Assembly: GCA_024695415.1 (NCBI GenBank)
Contig: JAILIE010000103.1
Span: 1-39,009 of the forward strand
Length of the DNA stretch: 39,009 bases
DNA from: Clostridiales bacterium
Lineage (GTDB): Bacteria; Bacillota; Clostridia; Christensenellales; Aristaeellaceae
Reading direction: 5' to 3'
Numbering within the stretch: the stretch's first letter is position 1; each line of letters starts with the position of its first letter. A program made the translations under genes and the position numbers. The notes beneath the pieces were generated by a model that made no database searches, was not told where the DNA came from, and saw only the letters and a list, made by a program, of their open reading frames with translations. Shown piece by piece: positions 15,377 through 24,120 of the stretch.

Positions 15377-16573
15377 TTACGCCAGTCTGGACGCGATCTC
15401 CTCCAGGAATTCCCGGCTGTTGACAGCCTTTGCCTCTCCCTCATACAGAAGGGCCAGGTCCTTGGTCATCACGCCGCTGTTGATGGTATCCAGCACCGCC
15501 TTTTCCAGTCGGTCGGCAAAGTCCTGCAGGTCCTGCAGCCCGTCCATCTCGCCGCGCTTGCGCAGCGCGCCGCTCCAGGCAAAGATCGTGGCGACCGGAT
15601 TGGTGCTGGTCTCTTCTCCCTTCAGGTAGCGGTAGTAATGCCGGGTCACCGTGCCGTGCGCCGCCTCGTACTCGAACTGGCCGCCGGGGCTGACCAGTAC
15701 GGAGGTCATCATCGCCAGGGAGCCGAAGGCCGTGGCGATCATATCGCTCATAACGTCGCCGTCATAATTCTTGCAGGACCAGATGAATCCGCCCTCGGAG
15801 CGGACGACCCGGGCGACCGCGTCGTCGATCAGCGTATAGAAATAGGTGATTCCCGCCTTCTCAAAGTCCGCCTTATAATCCTTCTCATAGATCTCGGCAA
15901 AGATATCCTTGAAACGGTGATCGTAGGTCTTGCTGATCGTGTCCTTTGTGGAGAACCACAGGTCCTGCTTCACGCTCAGCGCGTACTGGAAACAGCTGTG
16001 CGCGAAGGATTCGATGGACTTGTCCAGGTTATGGATGCCCTGGATGATACCGGGGCCCTTGAAGTCAAACACGGTCCGGCGGATCTCCTGCCCGTCCTCG
16101 CCGGTGAAGACCAGTTCCGCCTTTCCGGCGCCGGGAACCCGGATCTCAGTATTGCGGTATACGTCGCCGTAGGCATGCCTCGCAATGGTAATCGGCTTTT
16201 TCCAGGTGCGTACGGTCGGATGCACGCCGTTCACCAGGATCGGCGCACGAAATACGGTGCCGTCCAGGATCGCGCGGATCGTCCCGTTCGGGCTCTTCCA
16301 CATCTCTTTCAGATTGTATTCCTCCACCCGCTGGGCGTTGGGGGTAATGGTGGCGCACTTGACGGCAACGCCATACTTCTTCGCGGCGTTTGCGCTGTCA
16401 ATGGTCACCTGGTCATTCGTCTCGTCCCGGTGCTTCAGCCCCAGGTCGTAATACTCGGTTTTCAGATCCACAAAGGGACAGATCAGCAGTTCCTTGATCC
16501 AGGCCCACAGGATGCGGGTCATCTCGTCTCCGTCCATCTCCACCAGGGGTGTCTTCATCTGAATCTTGCTCAT
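15377..16573 (-). CDS. icd: NADP-dependent isocitrate dehydrogenase (eukaryotic-type)
   Basis: This 398-residue homodimeric-type enzyme oxidatively decarboxylates isocitrate to 2-oxoglutarate with NADP. Its strong family segments are METDGDEMTR-like [13 protein letters not shown] near the N-terminus, [19 protein letters not shown] (substrate-binding Ser/Asn/Arg), [19 protein letters not shown] (metal-binding Asp) and [15 protein letters not shown] (NADP-binding). These place it in the subfamily shared with eukaryotic NADP-IDH rather than the E. coli Icd family. ATG follows ACGGAGG. It is monocistronic: a promoter sits inside the terminator of the preceding gene, and no other TCA gene is nearby, so a biosynthetic role in glutamate supply is the likely reading. 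Confidence 0.97.
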   Translation of the reverse strand: MSKIQMKTPLVEMDGDEMTRILWAWIKELLICPFVDLKTEYYDLGLKHRDETNDQVTIDSANAAKKYGVAVKCATITPNAQRVEEYNLKEMWKSPNGTIRAILDGTVFRAPILVNGVHPTVRTWKKPITIARHAYGDVYRNTEIRVPGAGKAELVFTGEDGQEIRRTVFDFKGPGIIQGIHNLDKSIESFAHSCFQYALSVKQDLWFSTKDTISKTYDHRFKDIFAEIYEKDYKADFEKAGITYFYTLIDDAVARVVRSEGGFIWSCKNYDGDVMSDMIATAFGSLAMMTSVLVSPGGQFEYEAAHGTVTRHYYRYLKGEETSTNPVATIFAWSGALRKRGEMDGLQDLQDFADRLEKAVLDTINSGVMTKDLALLYEGEAKAVNSREFLEEIASRLA

Positions 16574-16596
16574 GTTGTGCCTCCGTTACTGTATAC

Positions 16597-16634
16597 AAAA
16601 AGCTGCCGTACAGGATTGTACCCCGTACGGCAGC
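16597..16634 (-). terminator. Terminator of the cmk-like/secreted-protein pair
   Basis: On the minus strand GCTGCCGTAC (16634-16625) pairs perfectly with GTACGGCAGC (16611-16602), followed by five T (16601-16597). The loop of 13 bases carries the -10 box of the icd promoter. Confidence 0.88.
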
Positions 16635-16643
16635 GCATCTCAA
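16615..16643 (-). promoter_or_regulatory. Promoter of icd embedded in a terminator hairpin
   Basis: On the minus strand TTGAGA (16643-16638), a 17-base spacer and TACAAT (16620-16615) form a good sigma-A promoter. The 5' arm of the terminator is in the spacer and the -10 box is in its loop. Transcripts starting near 16608 contain only the 3' arm and so escape termination. Confidence 0.75.
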
Positions 16644-16677
16644 TATGTTCAGGCGAAAAACAACACAGAAACAACGG

Positions 16678-17415
16678 TCAGCGGAAGTCGTACTCCGCGG
16701 CGGCGGAGTCCGGTTCCGGCGTCGGTGTCAGGAAGGTCTCAAAGTGCTCGTAATCATCCCGGGAATAGTATCCCTCATAATCCTCGCTGACGCCGCTTTC
16801 CGTGTCCGGCGCCTTCGTGGATGTATCCCCGGTGATCATCCCGGTTCCGTCCCATGTTCCGGCCAGCGGAAAGATGATCGTCATCTGCATCCAGCTGACG
16901 CCGTCCCTGTACTGGTTCGGATAGTAGGCGTAGTAGAAGCGCGGAACCGTTCCGTTCAGCTCCTCCACTTCTTCCTCAAAGGAGTTTTCGGGCTCATTCT
17001 TCGCTTTCTTCGTCCGTTCGGCGGGAACCCTGAGCGCGTCCTCGGCGCTCATTCCCTCCCCGTACAGGGCGTTGATCAGGGCGGCGGCGATCCCCGGGAA
17101 ACGGTCAATGCTGTTGACCCGCAGCTCCAGGCTGTTCAGGCTGTCATAAAGCATGGAAACCGTGATTTCCACACCTTCCGGAATCTCGGCGTCCGGTTCC
17201 GCGGTAATGCCCAGTACCGCGAAACTGTTGTACATCTCGAACAGGGTATTGATTTCTGTCTCTCCCTGGTCCGGGAGGTATGCGTTCGCCAGTTCGATAT
17301 AGTTCCTCAGGATCACCTGGGCCGGCGTGTCCTCTTTCCATTCCATGTCGCCCAGGGTGATTCCGGGAATCAGCAGCAGCGCGGCCAGCAGCGCCGCGCA
17401 AAGGCGTTTTACCAT
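16678..17415 (-). CDS. Secreted protein of unknown function
   Basis: The start was set at ATG 17415, whose MVKRLCAALLAALLLIPGITLG is a signal peptide; an earlier in-frame Met lies inside the upstream gene. The 245-residue product has a helical-looking middle with Leu/Asn repeats (MLYDSLNSLELRVNSIDRFPGIAAALINALYG), an aromatic-rich segment (RFYYAYYPNQYRDGVSWMQMTIIFPL) and an acidic, Tyr/Asp-rich C-terminus with a short TPTPEP piece. No family is recognised. It overlaps the stop of the cytidylate-kinase-like gene by seven bases (17409-17415), so the two are translationally coupled. Confidence 0.78.
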   Translation of the reverse strand: MVKRLCAALLAALLLIPGITLGDMEWKEDTPAQVILRNYIELANAYLPDQGETEINTLFEMYNSFAVLGITAEPDAEIPEGVEITVSMLYDSLNSLELRVNSIDRFPGIAAALINALYGEGMSAEDALRVPAERTKKAKNEPENSFEEEVEELNGTVPRFYYAYYPNQYRDGVSWMQMTIIFPLAGTWDGTGMITGDTSTKAPDTESGVSEDYEGYYSRDDYEHFETFLTPTPEPDSAAAEYDFR

Positions 17416-18056
17416 TTGATCCCGTCCGCCTCCAGCTTCTTCCCTCGGATCTCCACACACTTGCAGATCAGGTCCACCGCGCCTTCAATTCCGAGGGCGC
17501 CGGTATCCACGCACAGATGATAATTGTTAACGTCTCCCCATGTGCCGGTCGCATAGTAGTTGTAGTATGCGGCACGCTGCTTATCCGCCTTGCGGATATT
17601 CTCCTCGGCCCGCAGCGGCTCCACGCCGTACAGGTCCACGATGCGCTTGACCCGGTCAGCGGTCGGCGCCTTGATAAACACATTCACCGCGTTCGGGTGG
17701 TCCCGCAGCACATAGTCCGCGCAGCGGCCGACGATGACGCAAGGGCCTTCGTCTGCGATCCGGCGGATCGTGTCGAACTGCGCGAGGAAGATCCGGTGGT
17801 TCAGCGGCATCTCCAGGTACATCCCGGCGTCCCCGCGGCCCTGGAATCCGGAGAACATGGAGAAGAAGCTTTTCCTCTCCTGCTTCTCGTCATAGTTCTC
17901 CATGACCTCCTCGCAGATGCCGCTGTCCTTCGCGGCCTCCGCCAGCAGTTCTTTGTCATAGAAAGGAATCTGCAGTCTTTCCGCCAGCAGCTTCGCCACG
18001 TAACGGCCGCCGGATCCATACTGTCTGCCGACGGTAATGATCGGATTGAACGCCAT
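17409..18056 (-). CDS. Cytidylate kinase-like family protein
   Basis: ATG 18056 was chosen: AAGGAGG lies ten bases before it and the family begins just there (MAFNPIITVGRQYGSGGRYVAKLLAERL). The GRQYGSGGR P-loop-type nucleotide-binding motif and a DRVKRI...-YNYYATGTWGD region mark the cytidylate-kinase-like family seen widely in Clostridia. At 215 residues it is about the size of CMP kinases, but true Cmk usually has GPAGSGKS, so nucleotide phosphorylation is likely while CMP specificity is not certain. It shares a transcript with the secreted protein that overlaps its end. Confidence 0.88.
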   Translation of the reverse strand: MAFNPIITVGRQYGSGGRYVAKLLAERLQIPFYDKELLAEAAKDSGICEEVMENYDEKQERKSFFSMFSGFQGRGDAGMYLEMPLNHRIFLAQFDTIRRIADEGPCVIVGRCADYVLRDHPNAVNVFIKAPTADRVKRIVDLYGVEPLRAEENIRKADKQRAAYYNYYATGTWGDVNNYHLCVDTGALGIEGAVDLICKCVEIRGKKLEADGIKW

Positions 18057-18185
18057 CTTCCATTCCTCCTTGATCGTTTCTGCATCCTGAAGCAATAAAG
18101 AGACTTATCCGGAAGCGTCATCCTGCACAAAGCCAGGATCTGTTCTGAAACGGCACCCATTGCCATCGTAAGTGAAACCGCCTTA

Positions 18186-18229
18186 CATTGTCATCTCGAG
18201 CAAGGCCGAAGGCCGCGTCGAGAGATCTC
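18186..18229. repeat. TCTCGAG-type palindromic intergenic element
   Basis: TGTCATCTCGAGCAAGG...CGTCGAGAGATCTC is an imperfect palindrome: ATCTCGA (18193-18199) pairs with TCGAGAT-type bases at 18218-18226, and an inner GGCC-GAA-GGCC forms the tip. It resembles the widespread TCATCTCGAGCGAAG...GTCGAGAGATCTC intergenic repeats of many bacterial genomes. It sits in the 312-base divergent gap between the cmk-like gene and the next plus-strand gene. The rest of that gap holds a candidate promoter and nothing else I can name. Confidence 0.65.
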
Positions 18230-18309
18230 CTCCTCTGCAGCGGAACAACTCCACTCTGTCGCCGGCGCACTTTCCACTTGTCTCCCCTGCGCCATATTAT
18301 ACCATACGC

Positions 18310-18338
18310 TTGTTTTTCAGTCAATTTCATGCTATTCT
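18310..18338 (+). promoter_or_regulatory. Candidate promoter for the anchored protein gene at 18369
   Basis: TTGTTT (18310-18315), a 17-base spacer and TATTCT (18333-18338) match four of six bases in each box. A start near 18345 would give a short leader before the GGAGG at 18358. Confidence 0.5.
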
Positions 18339-18368
18339 TCCCACAGCAATTTCTTTGCGGAGGCCCTC

Positions 18369-19013
18369 ATGAAAACACCGCTTACCCGTGCGTCCCTGAT
18401 GAATCATTTCGCCTACAACTGGTGGAAGTACCTTCTGGTACTGGCCGCGGCCTTCTTCATTTTCGGGCCGAAACCTTACGGTCTCCTTTACTCCAGGGCC
18501 AGCCGGGTTCCCGCGGAGAAAGAGATCACCTTCTACGTTTACGGCCAGATGAACGAGCAGGGCATGAACGAGTATATGGAGAACGTCCGGTCCACGCAGA
18601 TGGACAATATGGAATCGATGATCGCGTCGGCCCTGGTCCCGGACGATTCTTACGGCCCAATCCAGCTGACGACCTATGCCGCCGCCGGCGAGGGCAACGT
18701 CTATCTCCTGCCCCGGGATACCTATCTGACCTTCGCCTCCTCCGGCCTGTGCGCGGCGCTGGAAGAGGACGAGGAACTGATGGCCATCCTCGACGGCGTC
18801 GACCTCCAGCGCGGCTGGAAGAAAAACGACGCCGGGGAAAATCATATCTGCGGTATTCCGCAGGATAAGCTCCCCGGCCTGTCTCAGTATGCCTATGCGG
18901 ATAACGGTTTCCTCTGCGTGCTGGTCACGAACAAGAATCCGGAAAACACCATGAAGTTCTTCCGCATCTTCTGCCGCGACATGCTCACAGCCCCGGTACA
19001 GATTCAGGAGTAA
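18369..19013 (+). CDS. Membrane-anchored extracytoplasmic protein of unknown function
   Basis: ATG follows GCGGAGG. The 214-residue product has a cytoplasmic lead with WWK, one membrane span (about 20-37, LLVLAAAFFIFG) and a soluble outer domain. That domain has mixed alpha/beta character, including ITFYVYGQM, NVYLLPRDTYLTF and a C-terminal VTNKNPENTMKFFRIF, somewhat like parts of substrate-binding-protein folds, but no family is certain. It appears to be a single-gene unit. Confidence 0.8.
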   Translation: MKTPLTRASLMNHFAYNWWKYLLVLAAAFFIFGPKPYGLLYSRASRVPAEKEITFYVYGQMNEQGMNEYMENVRSTQMDNMESMIASALVPDDSYGPIQLTTYAAAGEGNVYLLPRDTYLTFASSGLCAALEEDEELMAILDGVDLQRGWKKNDAGENHICGIPQDKLPGLSQYAYADNGFLCVLVTNKNPENTMKFFRIFCRDMLTAPVQIQE

Positions 19014-19032
19014 AGGCGGAAATACCTCCAGC

Positions 19033-19053
19033 CTCCTGCTTCCTACTTCCTAC
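19033..19053 (+). repeat. 21-bp dispersed intergenic repeat, copy 2
   Basis: These bases are identical to 10333-10353 and are again intergenic, in the 46-base convergent gap between the anchored protein and the acyltransferase-like gene. Confidence 0.8.
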
Positions 19054-19059
19054 CTGATA

Positions 19060-19725
19060 TTACTCTCCCCTGAGTCCCTTGGCCAGCTTGTCCGCCAGCT
19101 CCTTCTCCTGTTCAGTAAACCGTTTGGCCGGATCATACCACACCGGCGCGGACACCTTGAACAGGTGTTTTTTTGTGTCAATATGCACGGGATACATCTT
19201 CATAGCGCGCCCGCTGGAACGGTACCACAGTTCTCCCAGCCGGAGCCATCCGGTGTTGATCCATTCGTGGTGGCTCAGCCATCCGCTGGGCTGCTCCGGG
19301 AAAACGATGATGTATTCGTCCTTCATCATGGCGCGTACGCTCTGGCGCAGGGTCAGCATGATCCGCTGGTCATGGTAGACCGGAATATACTGCACGCTGC
19401 GCAGCACCGGCGGAAGAATTGCCGCGGCGATATACGGCACCGTCGCGTTGGCGATCGGCGCGATCCAGCTGCCGGGCTTCCACCAGTAGTCCTGGCGGAC
19501 ATAGGCGGGAACCTCTTTGCGTTCCAGCATGCCGTTGTTGATCCAGGGATGGCACTTGTCCCGCATCGGGAACTTGCAGCACATATCCACCGGCCCGATC
19601 GCGCCTACGTGGTTGACCACGAAAATGCAGGGGCCTTCCTCAAAGGGAACTTCCCATTCCGTCTTCATCCGGTGGGAAAAGGTGCGGATCACCGCCCCGG
19701 CCACCTTATAAAACCGTTTTCCCAT
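19060..19725 (-). CDS. PlsC-like glycerolipid acyltransferase family protein
   Basis: In 221 residues the order of segments fits the lysophosphatidate acyltransferase superfamily: a basic/hydrophobic N-terminus, CIFVVNHVGAIGPVDM in place of the catalytic NHxxxxD block, then YIPVYHDQR and IIVFPEQPSGW in place of the FPEGTRS block. The His-to-Asp spacing is seven residues rather than four, so the active site is either shifted or altered. The protein is probably membrane-associated and acts on phospholipid precursors or another acyl acceptor. The binding site is weak (GTGGGGA). A structured repeat and the guaB terminator lie upstream, so it is likely separate from guaB. Confidence 0.6.
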   Translation of the reverse strand: MGKRFYKVAGAVIRTFSHRMKTEWEVPFEEGPCIFVVNHVGAIGPVDMCCKFPMRDKCHPWINNGMLERKEVPAYVRQDYWWKPGSWIAPIANATVPYIAAAILPPVLRSVQYIPVYHDQRIMLTLRQSVRAMMKDEYIIVFPEQPSGWLSHHEWINTGWLRLGELWYRSSGRAMKMYPVHIDTKKHLFKVSAPVWYDPAKRFTEQEKELADKLAKGLRGE

Positions 19726-19800
19726 TCAAATCCCCACTTTTCTCAAGTGTCATAATGAATCAATTGGATCCTGCCGCTGTCATGCCCGTCTGGCCATGCC

Positions 19801-19928
19801 TGTCCGCTTGGCGTCCTCAGCAGGCGGCGGGGCGCAGCCCCGCCCACTAAATAATCCCCGTCTCCGTGCCGCTTAGCTGCTTGTTTATTTCCGCTGCTGA
19901 ACGGAGAAGGGGTGCAGGGGAAGAGGGA
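19801..19928 (+). repeat. Structured intergenic repeat element, copy 2
   Basis: This has the same plan as the copy at 12027-12148: GTCCG, AGCAGG, a perfect GGCGGGGC-GCA-GCCCCGCC hairpin (19826-19844), TAATCCCCGTCTCCGTGCC, a variable loop, and ACGGAGAAGGGGTGCAGGGG. Hairpin arms differ between copies but stay fully paired. It lies between guaB and the acyltransferase-like gene. Confidence 0.75.
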
Positions 19929-19942
19929 GAAGTACCCTCTTC
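19920..19942 (-). terminator. Hairpin after guaB
   Basis: GAAGAGGG and CCCTCTTC pair perfectly (eight bp) around a seven-base loop, eight bases past the guaB stop. It lacks a U-tract on the minus strand, so termination is likely but not certain. Confidence 0.5.
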
Positions 19943-19950
19943 GCTTTGTT

Positions 19951-21471
<1,521 letters not shown>

Positions 21472-21474
21472 CGT

Positions 21475-22506
21475 TTACAGGATATAGTTCATCATCACCA
21501 GCCAGGTATTTTTCAGCCCGTCGATGTGTGTCCGCTCGTACCCGTGGCTGTTCGCCGTTCCGGGTCCGATGGCCGCGTGACGGATGTCGTACCCGGCCAG
21601 CACCGTGGCGTCCCCGTCCGTTCCGTAATGCGGCGTAAAGATATCCATCACCCAGTCCGCCCCGGCGTCCTTTGCCGCCTCCCGCAGCTCGTTCGTCATT
21701 CCGCTGTGGTACGGGAACCGGCTGTCCTTGGCGAAAATGGACACCTTGTGCTCCTCGGAGTTCTGGTCCGGCCCGGTCGGCGCGATGTCCAGCGCCAGGA
21801 TGTCCTTCACGCCCTCCGGCAGCCAGGTCGTCCCGTGGCCGATCTCCTCATAGCACGCGAAGTACGCGATCACTTTCCGCCGCAGTTTCAGCTTTTCTTC
21901 CCGGATGGACTTCATCGTCGTCAGCAGTACCGCCGCGCAGGCCTTGTCGTCGATAAACCGGCTCTTGATATACCCGCCGGAGACCGTAAACCGGGGTTCC
22001 AGGGCGATATAGTCGCCGGTATCGATTCCCAGTTTTTTCACGTCCTCCGCGGTCCTGACCGGCTGGTCCAGCACCACGCACACATTCTTCCGGAAATCTC
22101 CCTGCGTATTCCGCAGTTCCTCCTCTGTCACGTGGATGGAGTTCGGCGTCCGGCATACGGTGCCGGTGAACACCTCCCCGTCCGCGGTATAAACCCGCAC
22201 ATTCTCCGTCACGCAGTAGAAGGGATACAGTCCGCCCACAGGGCAGACGTTCAGCGTACCGTCCGCGTTGACGTGCCGGACCATCAGGCCGATGTCGTCC
22301 AGGTGCGCGGTGATCACCAGCGGATCGCCTTCCCCGCCCAGGTCGGCGATGACACCGCCCTTGTGCGTGATCTGCGGCTCATATCCAAGCCGGCGGATCT
22401 CCTCTGCCGTCCTCTCCTGGATCATCTCATACTGACCCGTGGTGGAGTCGACCGCCAGCAGTTCCCGGAATATATCCATGCAGTATTTTTCATCAAAAGA
22501 ATACAC
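21475..22506 (-). CDS. M42-family metallopeptidase (glutamyl aminopeptidase/FrvX type)
   Basis: GTG 22506 was chosen because GGGAGG precedes it by eight bases; an in-frame ATG at 22554 lies in the promoter region. The 343-residue product has the M42 metal and catalytic positions: TAHLDDIGLM (His, with catalytic Asp), RFIDDKACA (bridging Asp), YEEIGHG (Glu pair), ALDIAPTG (Asp) and the terminal THIDGL (His). M42 enzymes form tetrahedral dodecamers that trim peptides in the cytoplasm. The gene has its own promoter, is divergent from the L,D-transpeptidase gene and is followed closely by the guaB promoter. Confidence 0.94.
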   Translation of the reverse strand: MYSFDEKYCMDIFRELLAVDSTTGQYEMIQERTAEEIRRLGYEPQITHKGGVIADLGGEGDPLVITAHLDDIGLMVRHVNADGTLNVCPVGGLYPFYCVTENVRVYTADGEVFTGTVCRTPNSIHVTEEELRNTQGDFRKNVCVVLDQPVRTAEDVKKLGIDTGDYIALEPRFTVSGGYIKSRFIDDKACAAVLLTTMKSIREEKLKLRRKVIAYFACYEEIGHGTTWLPEGVKDILALDIAPTGPDQNSEEHKVSIFAKDSRFPYHSGMTNELREAAKDAGADWVMDIFTPHYGTDGDATVLAGYDIRHAAIGPGTANSHGYERTHIDGLKNTWLVMMNYIL

Positions 22507-22535
22507 TGTTTTTTCCTCCCGGCTGTGATGGCCCC

Positions 22536-22564
22536 AATCTATCATCCGTGCCATTTATTGTCAA
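22536..22564 (-). promoter_or_regulatory. Promoter of the M42 peptidase gene
   Basis: On the minus strand TTGACA (22564-22559), 17 bases ending in TGA, then TAGATT (22541-22536). Transcription should start about 25 bases before the GTG. Confidence 0.82.
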
Positions 22565-22572
22565 TCGTTTTC

Positions 22573-22601
22573 TTGCTTTTCGGCTCTTTTCCCTCTATAA
22601 T
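22573..22601 (+). promoter_or_regulatory. Promoter of the L,D-transpeptidase gene
   Basis: TTGCTT (22573-22578), 17 bases, TATAAT (22596-22601). It is back-to-back with the M42 promoter, the two -35 boxes being eight bases apart. Confidence 0.75.
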
Positions 22602-22640
22602 TTTTCTCATCCCAAAGTCATCAGAAAGGAGCGGTCCCCC

Positions 22641-24047
22641 ATGCGCAAACTCATTCTTCCGTTCCTTCTCTGCGCCCTTCTTTTCCTTCTGCCCCTGGCC
22701 GCCTCCGCGGACTCAGATCTTTCCCTGTCCCTGCCGGAAACCGTCAAGGGCTTTACCCCCTGCACCATCCGGCTGACCGCGCCGTTCGACGGTGAGGCCA
22801 CCCTGCGCCTCTACGACCGCCTGAACAACCACTGGCTGACCATGCGCGTGGACGTCACCGCCGGGGACAACAAAATCCCCTGGAACGGGCTGGGAACCAA
22901 CCTTGAGCGCCTGATGGCAGGTCCCTACCACTTCGTTGCTTCCATGACCAGCGCCGACGGTTCCGAAGTCACGGCCAAGGCAAAATTCGAGATCAACGCT
23001 ACGACGCCGGCCCTGGTCTATGCCCTGCCCTCTTCAGACACCCTGTACCTGGACAAAAGCGAAAAATGGTTCGTGGAGTGTTATCTCTGCGCCGTTCCCT
23101 TTATTGTCCGGATGGAAGTCAAAAACGATTCCGGAAAGACCGTCTATGCCCATGATACCACCATCACCGATGAGGACGGCCTGAGCCTGCCCTGGAACGG
23201 CAGGCTCGACAGCGGCAAGGCCCTGCCCGAAGGCGACTACTCCGTATCCCTCTGGTGCAAGCTGAACCCGGATTACAGCTTCACCTTTCCGCTGCACATC
23301 GCCGAAAAAAGAAAGCCCCAGCCGGACATCGCCGAAACCGGGCCGATCGTACCCGAGCGCGGCATGTCGGATGAGGAAATCTGGAATATCATGATGCAGC
23401 CTTCCGTGGTCATCGACGGCAACGGGACCTTCAAGCGTTTTGATATCTATACCCGTCCGAATTCGAGCAGCAAAACCGTCGGATCCGGCCCCCTGCGCTG
23501 CAACATGCAGGCGCTGGAAGTCCTCAGCGTGGAAGGCAAATGGGCCTATGTCCGCGCCTGGAGCCATGCCGACGCGCAGCCGGTGGAAGGATACATCCAG
23601 GTCCGGAAGCTGAAGATCCTGTATCCCTCCAAACAGTACGGCATCCTGATCGACAAGCAGAACCAGACGCTGACGGTATATGAGTCCGGCCATCCGATCG
23701 GTACCGTGCCGGTCTCCACCGGCCTGCCCGTCGGCCGGGATACCTGGCGGGAAACCCCGCCCGGCGTCTTCCTGACGGACGTGCATTTCGGCTCAGGCTT
23801 CTCCCAGGACGGCTATCGTTATGAATACCCGATCCGCTACGACGCCGGCAATATGATCCACGGCCTGGGTTATGTCCGCCAGAACAGCGTCCGGGATTAC
23901 AGCCACAACCTTCCGGAACTCGGCCAGAAGGCTTCCCACGGCTGCACCCGGGTCAGCATGTTCGCCGGGGATGACGGTTTCCTGAATATCTACTGGCTCT
24001 GGACGCACCTGTCCTACCACACCCGGGTCATTGTCCTGCCAGACTGA
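22641..24047 (+). CDS. Secreted L,D-transpeptidase (YkuD) with Ig-like and SH3 domains
   Basis: ATG 22641 follows AAAGGAG and starts a signal peptide (1-23, ending ASA-D). The 468-residue protein then has two FlgD-like Ig domains (about 25-120 and 130-225), each with a WNG...G.Y motif, an SH3-like domain (about 262-328) and a C-terminal YkuD catalytic domain (about 332-467). The catalytic SHGCTR has Cys435 and His433, with His407 in IHGLG. Such enzymes form 3-3 crosslinks or attach proteins in peptidoglycan outside the cell. The Ig and SH3 domains probably position it on the wall. It is transcribed alone. Confidence 0.94.
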   Translation: MRKLILPFLLCALLFLLPLAASADSDLSLSLPETVKGFTPCTIRLTAPFDGEATLRLYDRLNNHWLTMRVDVTAGDNKIPWNGLGTNLERLMAGPYHFVASMTSADGSEVTAKAKFEINATTPALVYALPSSDTLYLDKSEKWFVECYLCAVPFIVRMEVKNDSGKTVYAHDTTITDEDGLSLPWNGRLDSGKALPEGDYSVSLWCKLNPDYSFTFPLHIAEKRKPQPDIAETGPIVPERGMSDEEIWNIMMQPSVVIDGNGTFKRFDIYTRPNSSSKTVGSGPLRCNMQALEVLSVEGKWAYVRAWSHADAQPVEGYIQVRKLKILYPSKQYGILIDKQNQTLTVYESGHPIGTVPVSTGLPVGRDTWRETPPGVFLTDVHFGSGFSQDGYRYEYPIRYDAGNMIHGLGYVRQNSVRDYSHNLPELGQKASHGCTRVSMFAGDDGFLNIYWLWTHLSYHTRVIVLPD

Positions 24048-24048
24048 C

Positions 24049-24095
24049 AAAAAAACGGTCCTGCCCGTTCAACGAACGTTGAACTGCAGAACCGT
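24049..24095 (-). terminator. Terminator for the minus-strand envelope genes
   Basis: An extended hairpin with a GTTCAAC-GAAC-GTTGAAC core and outer CTG/CAG and ACGGT/ACCGT pairs is followed on the minus strand by seven T (24055-24049). It separates two convergent genes and directly follows the transpeptidase stop. Confidence 0.85.
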
Positions 24096-24120
24096 CCCCG
24101 ACGTTCTGAATTATTCCGCT

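Noticed and set aside
15299..16753. A 484-codon plus-strand open frame over icd
   Set aside because: It is a shadow of the isocitrate dehydrogenase gene, which has all catalytic motifs on the minus strand.
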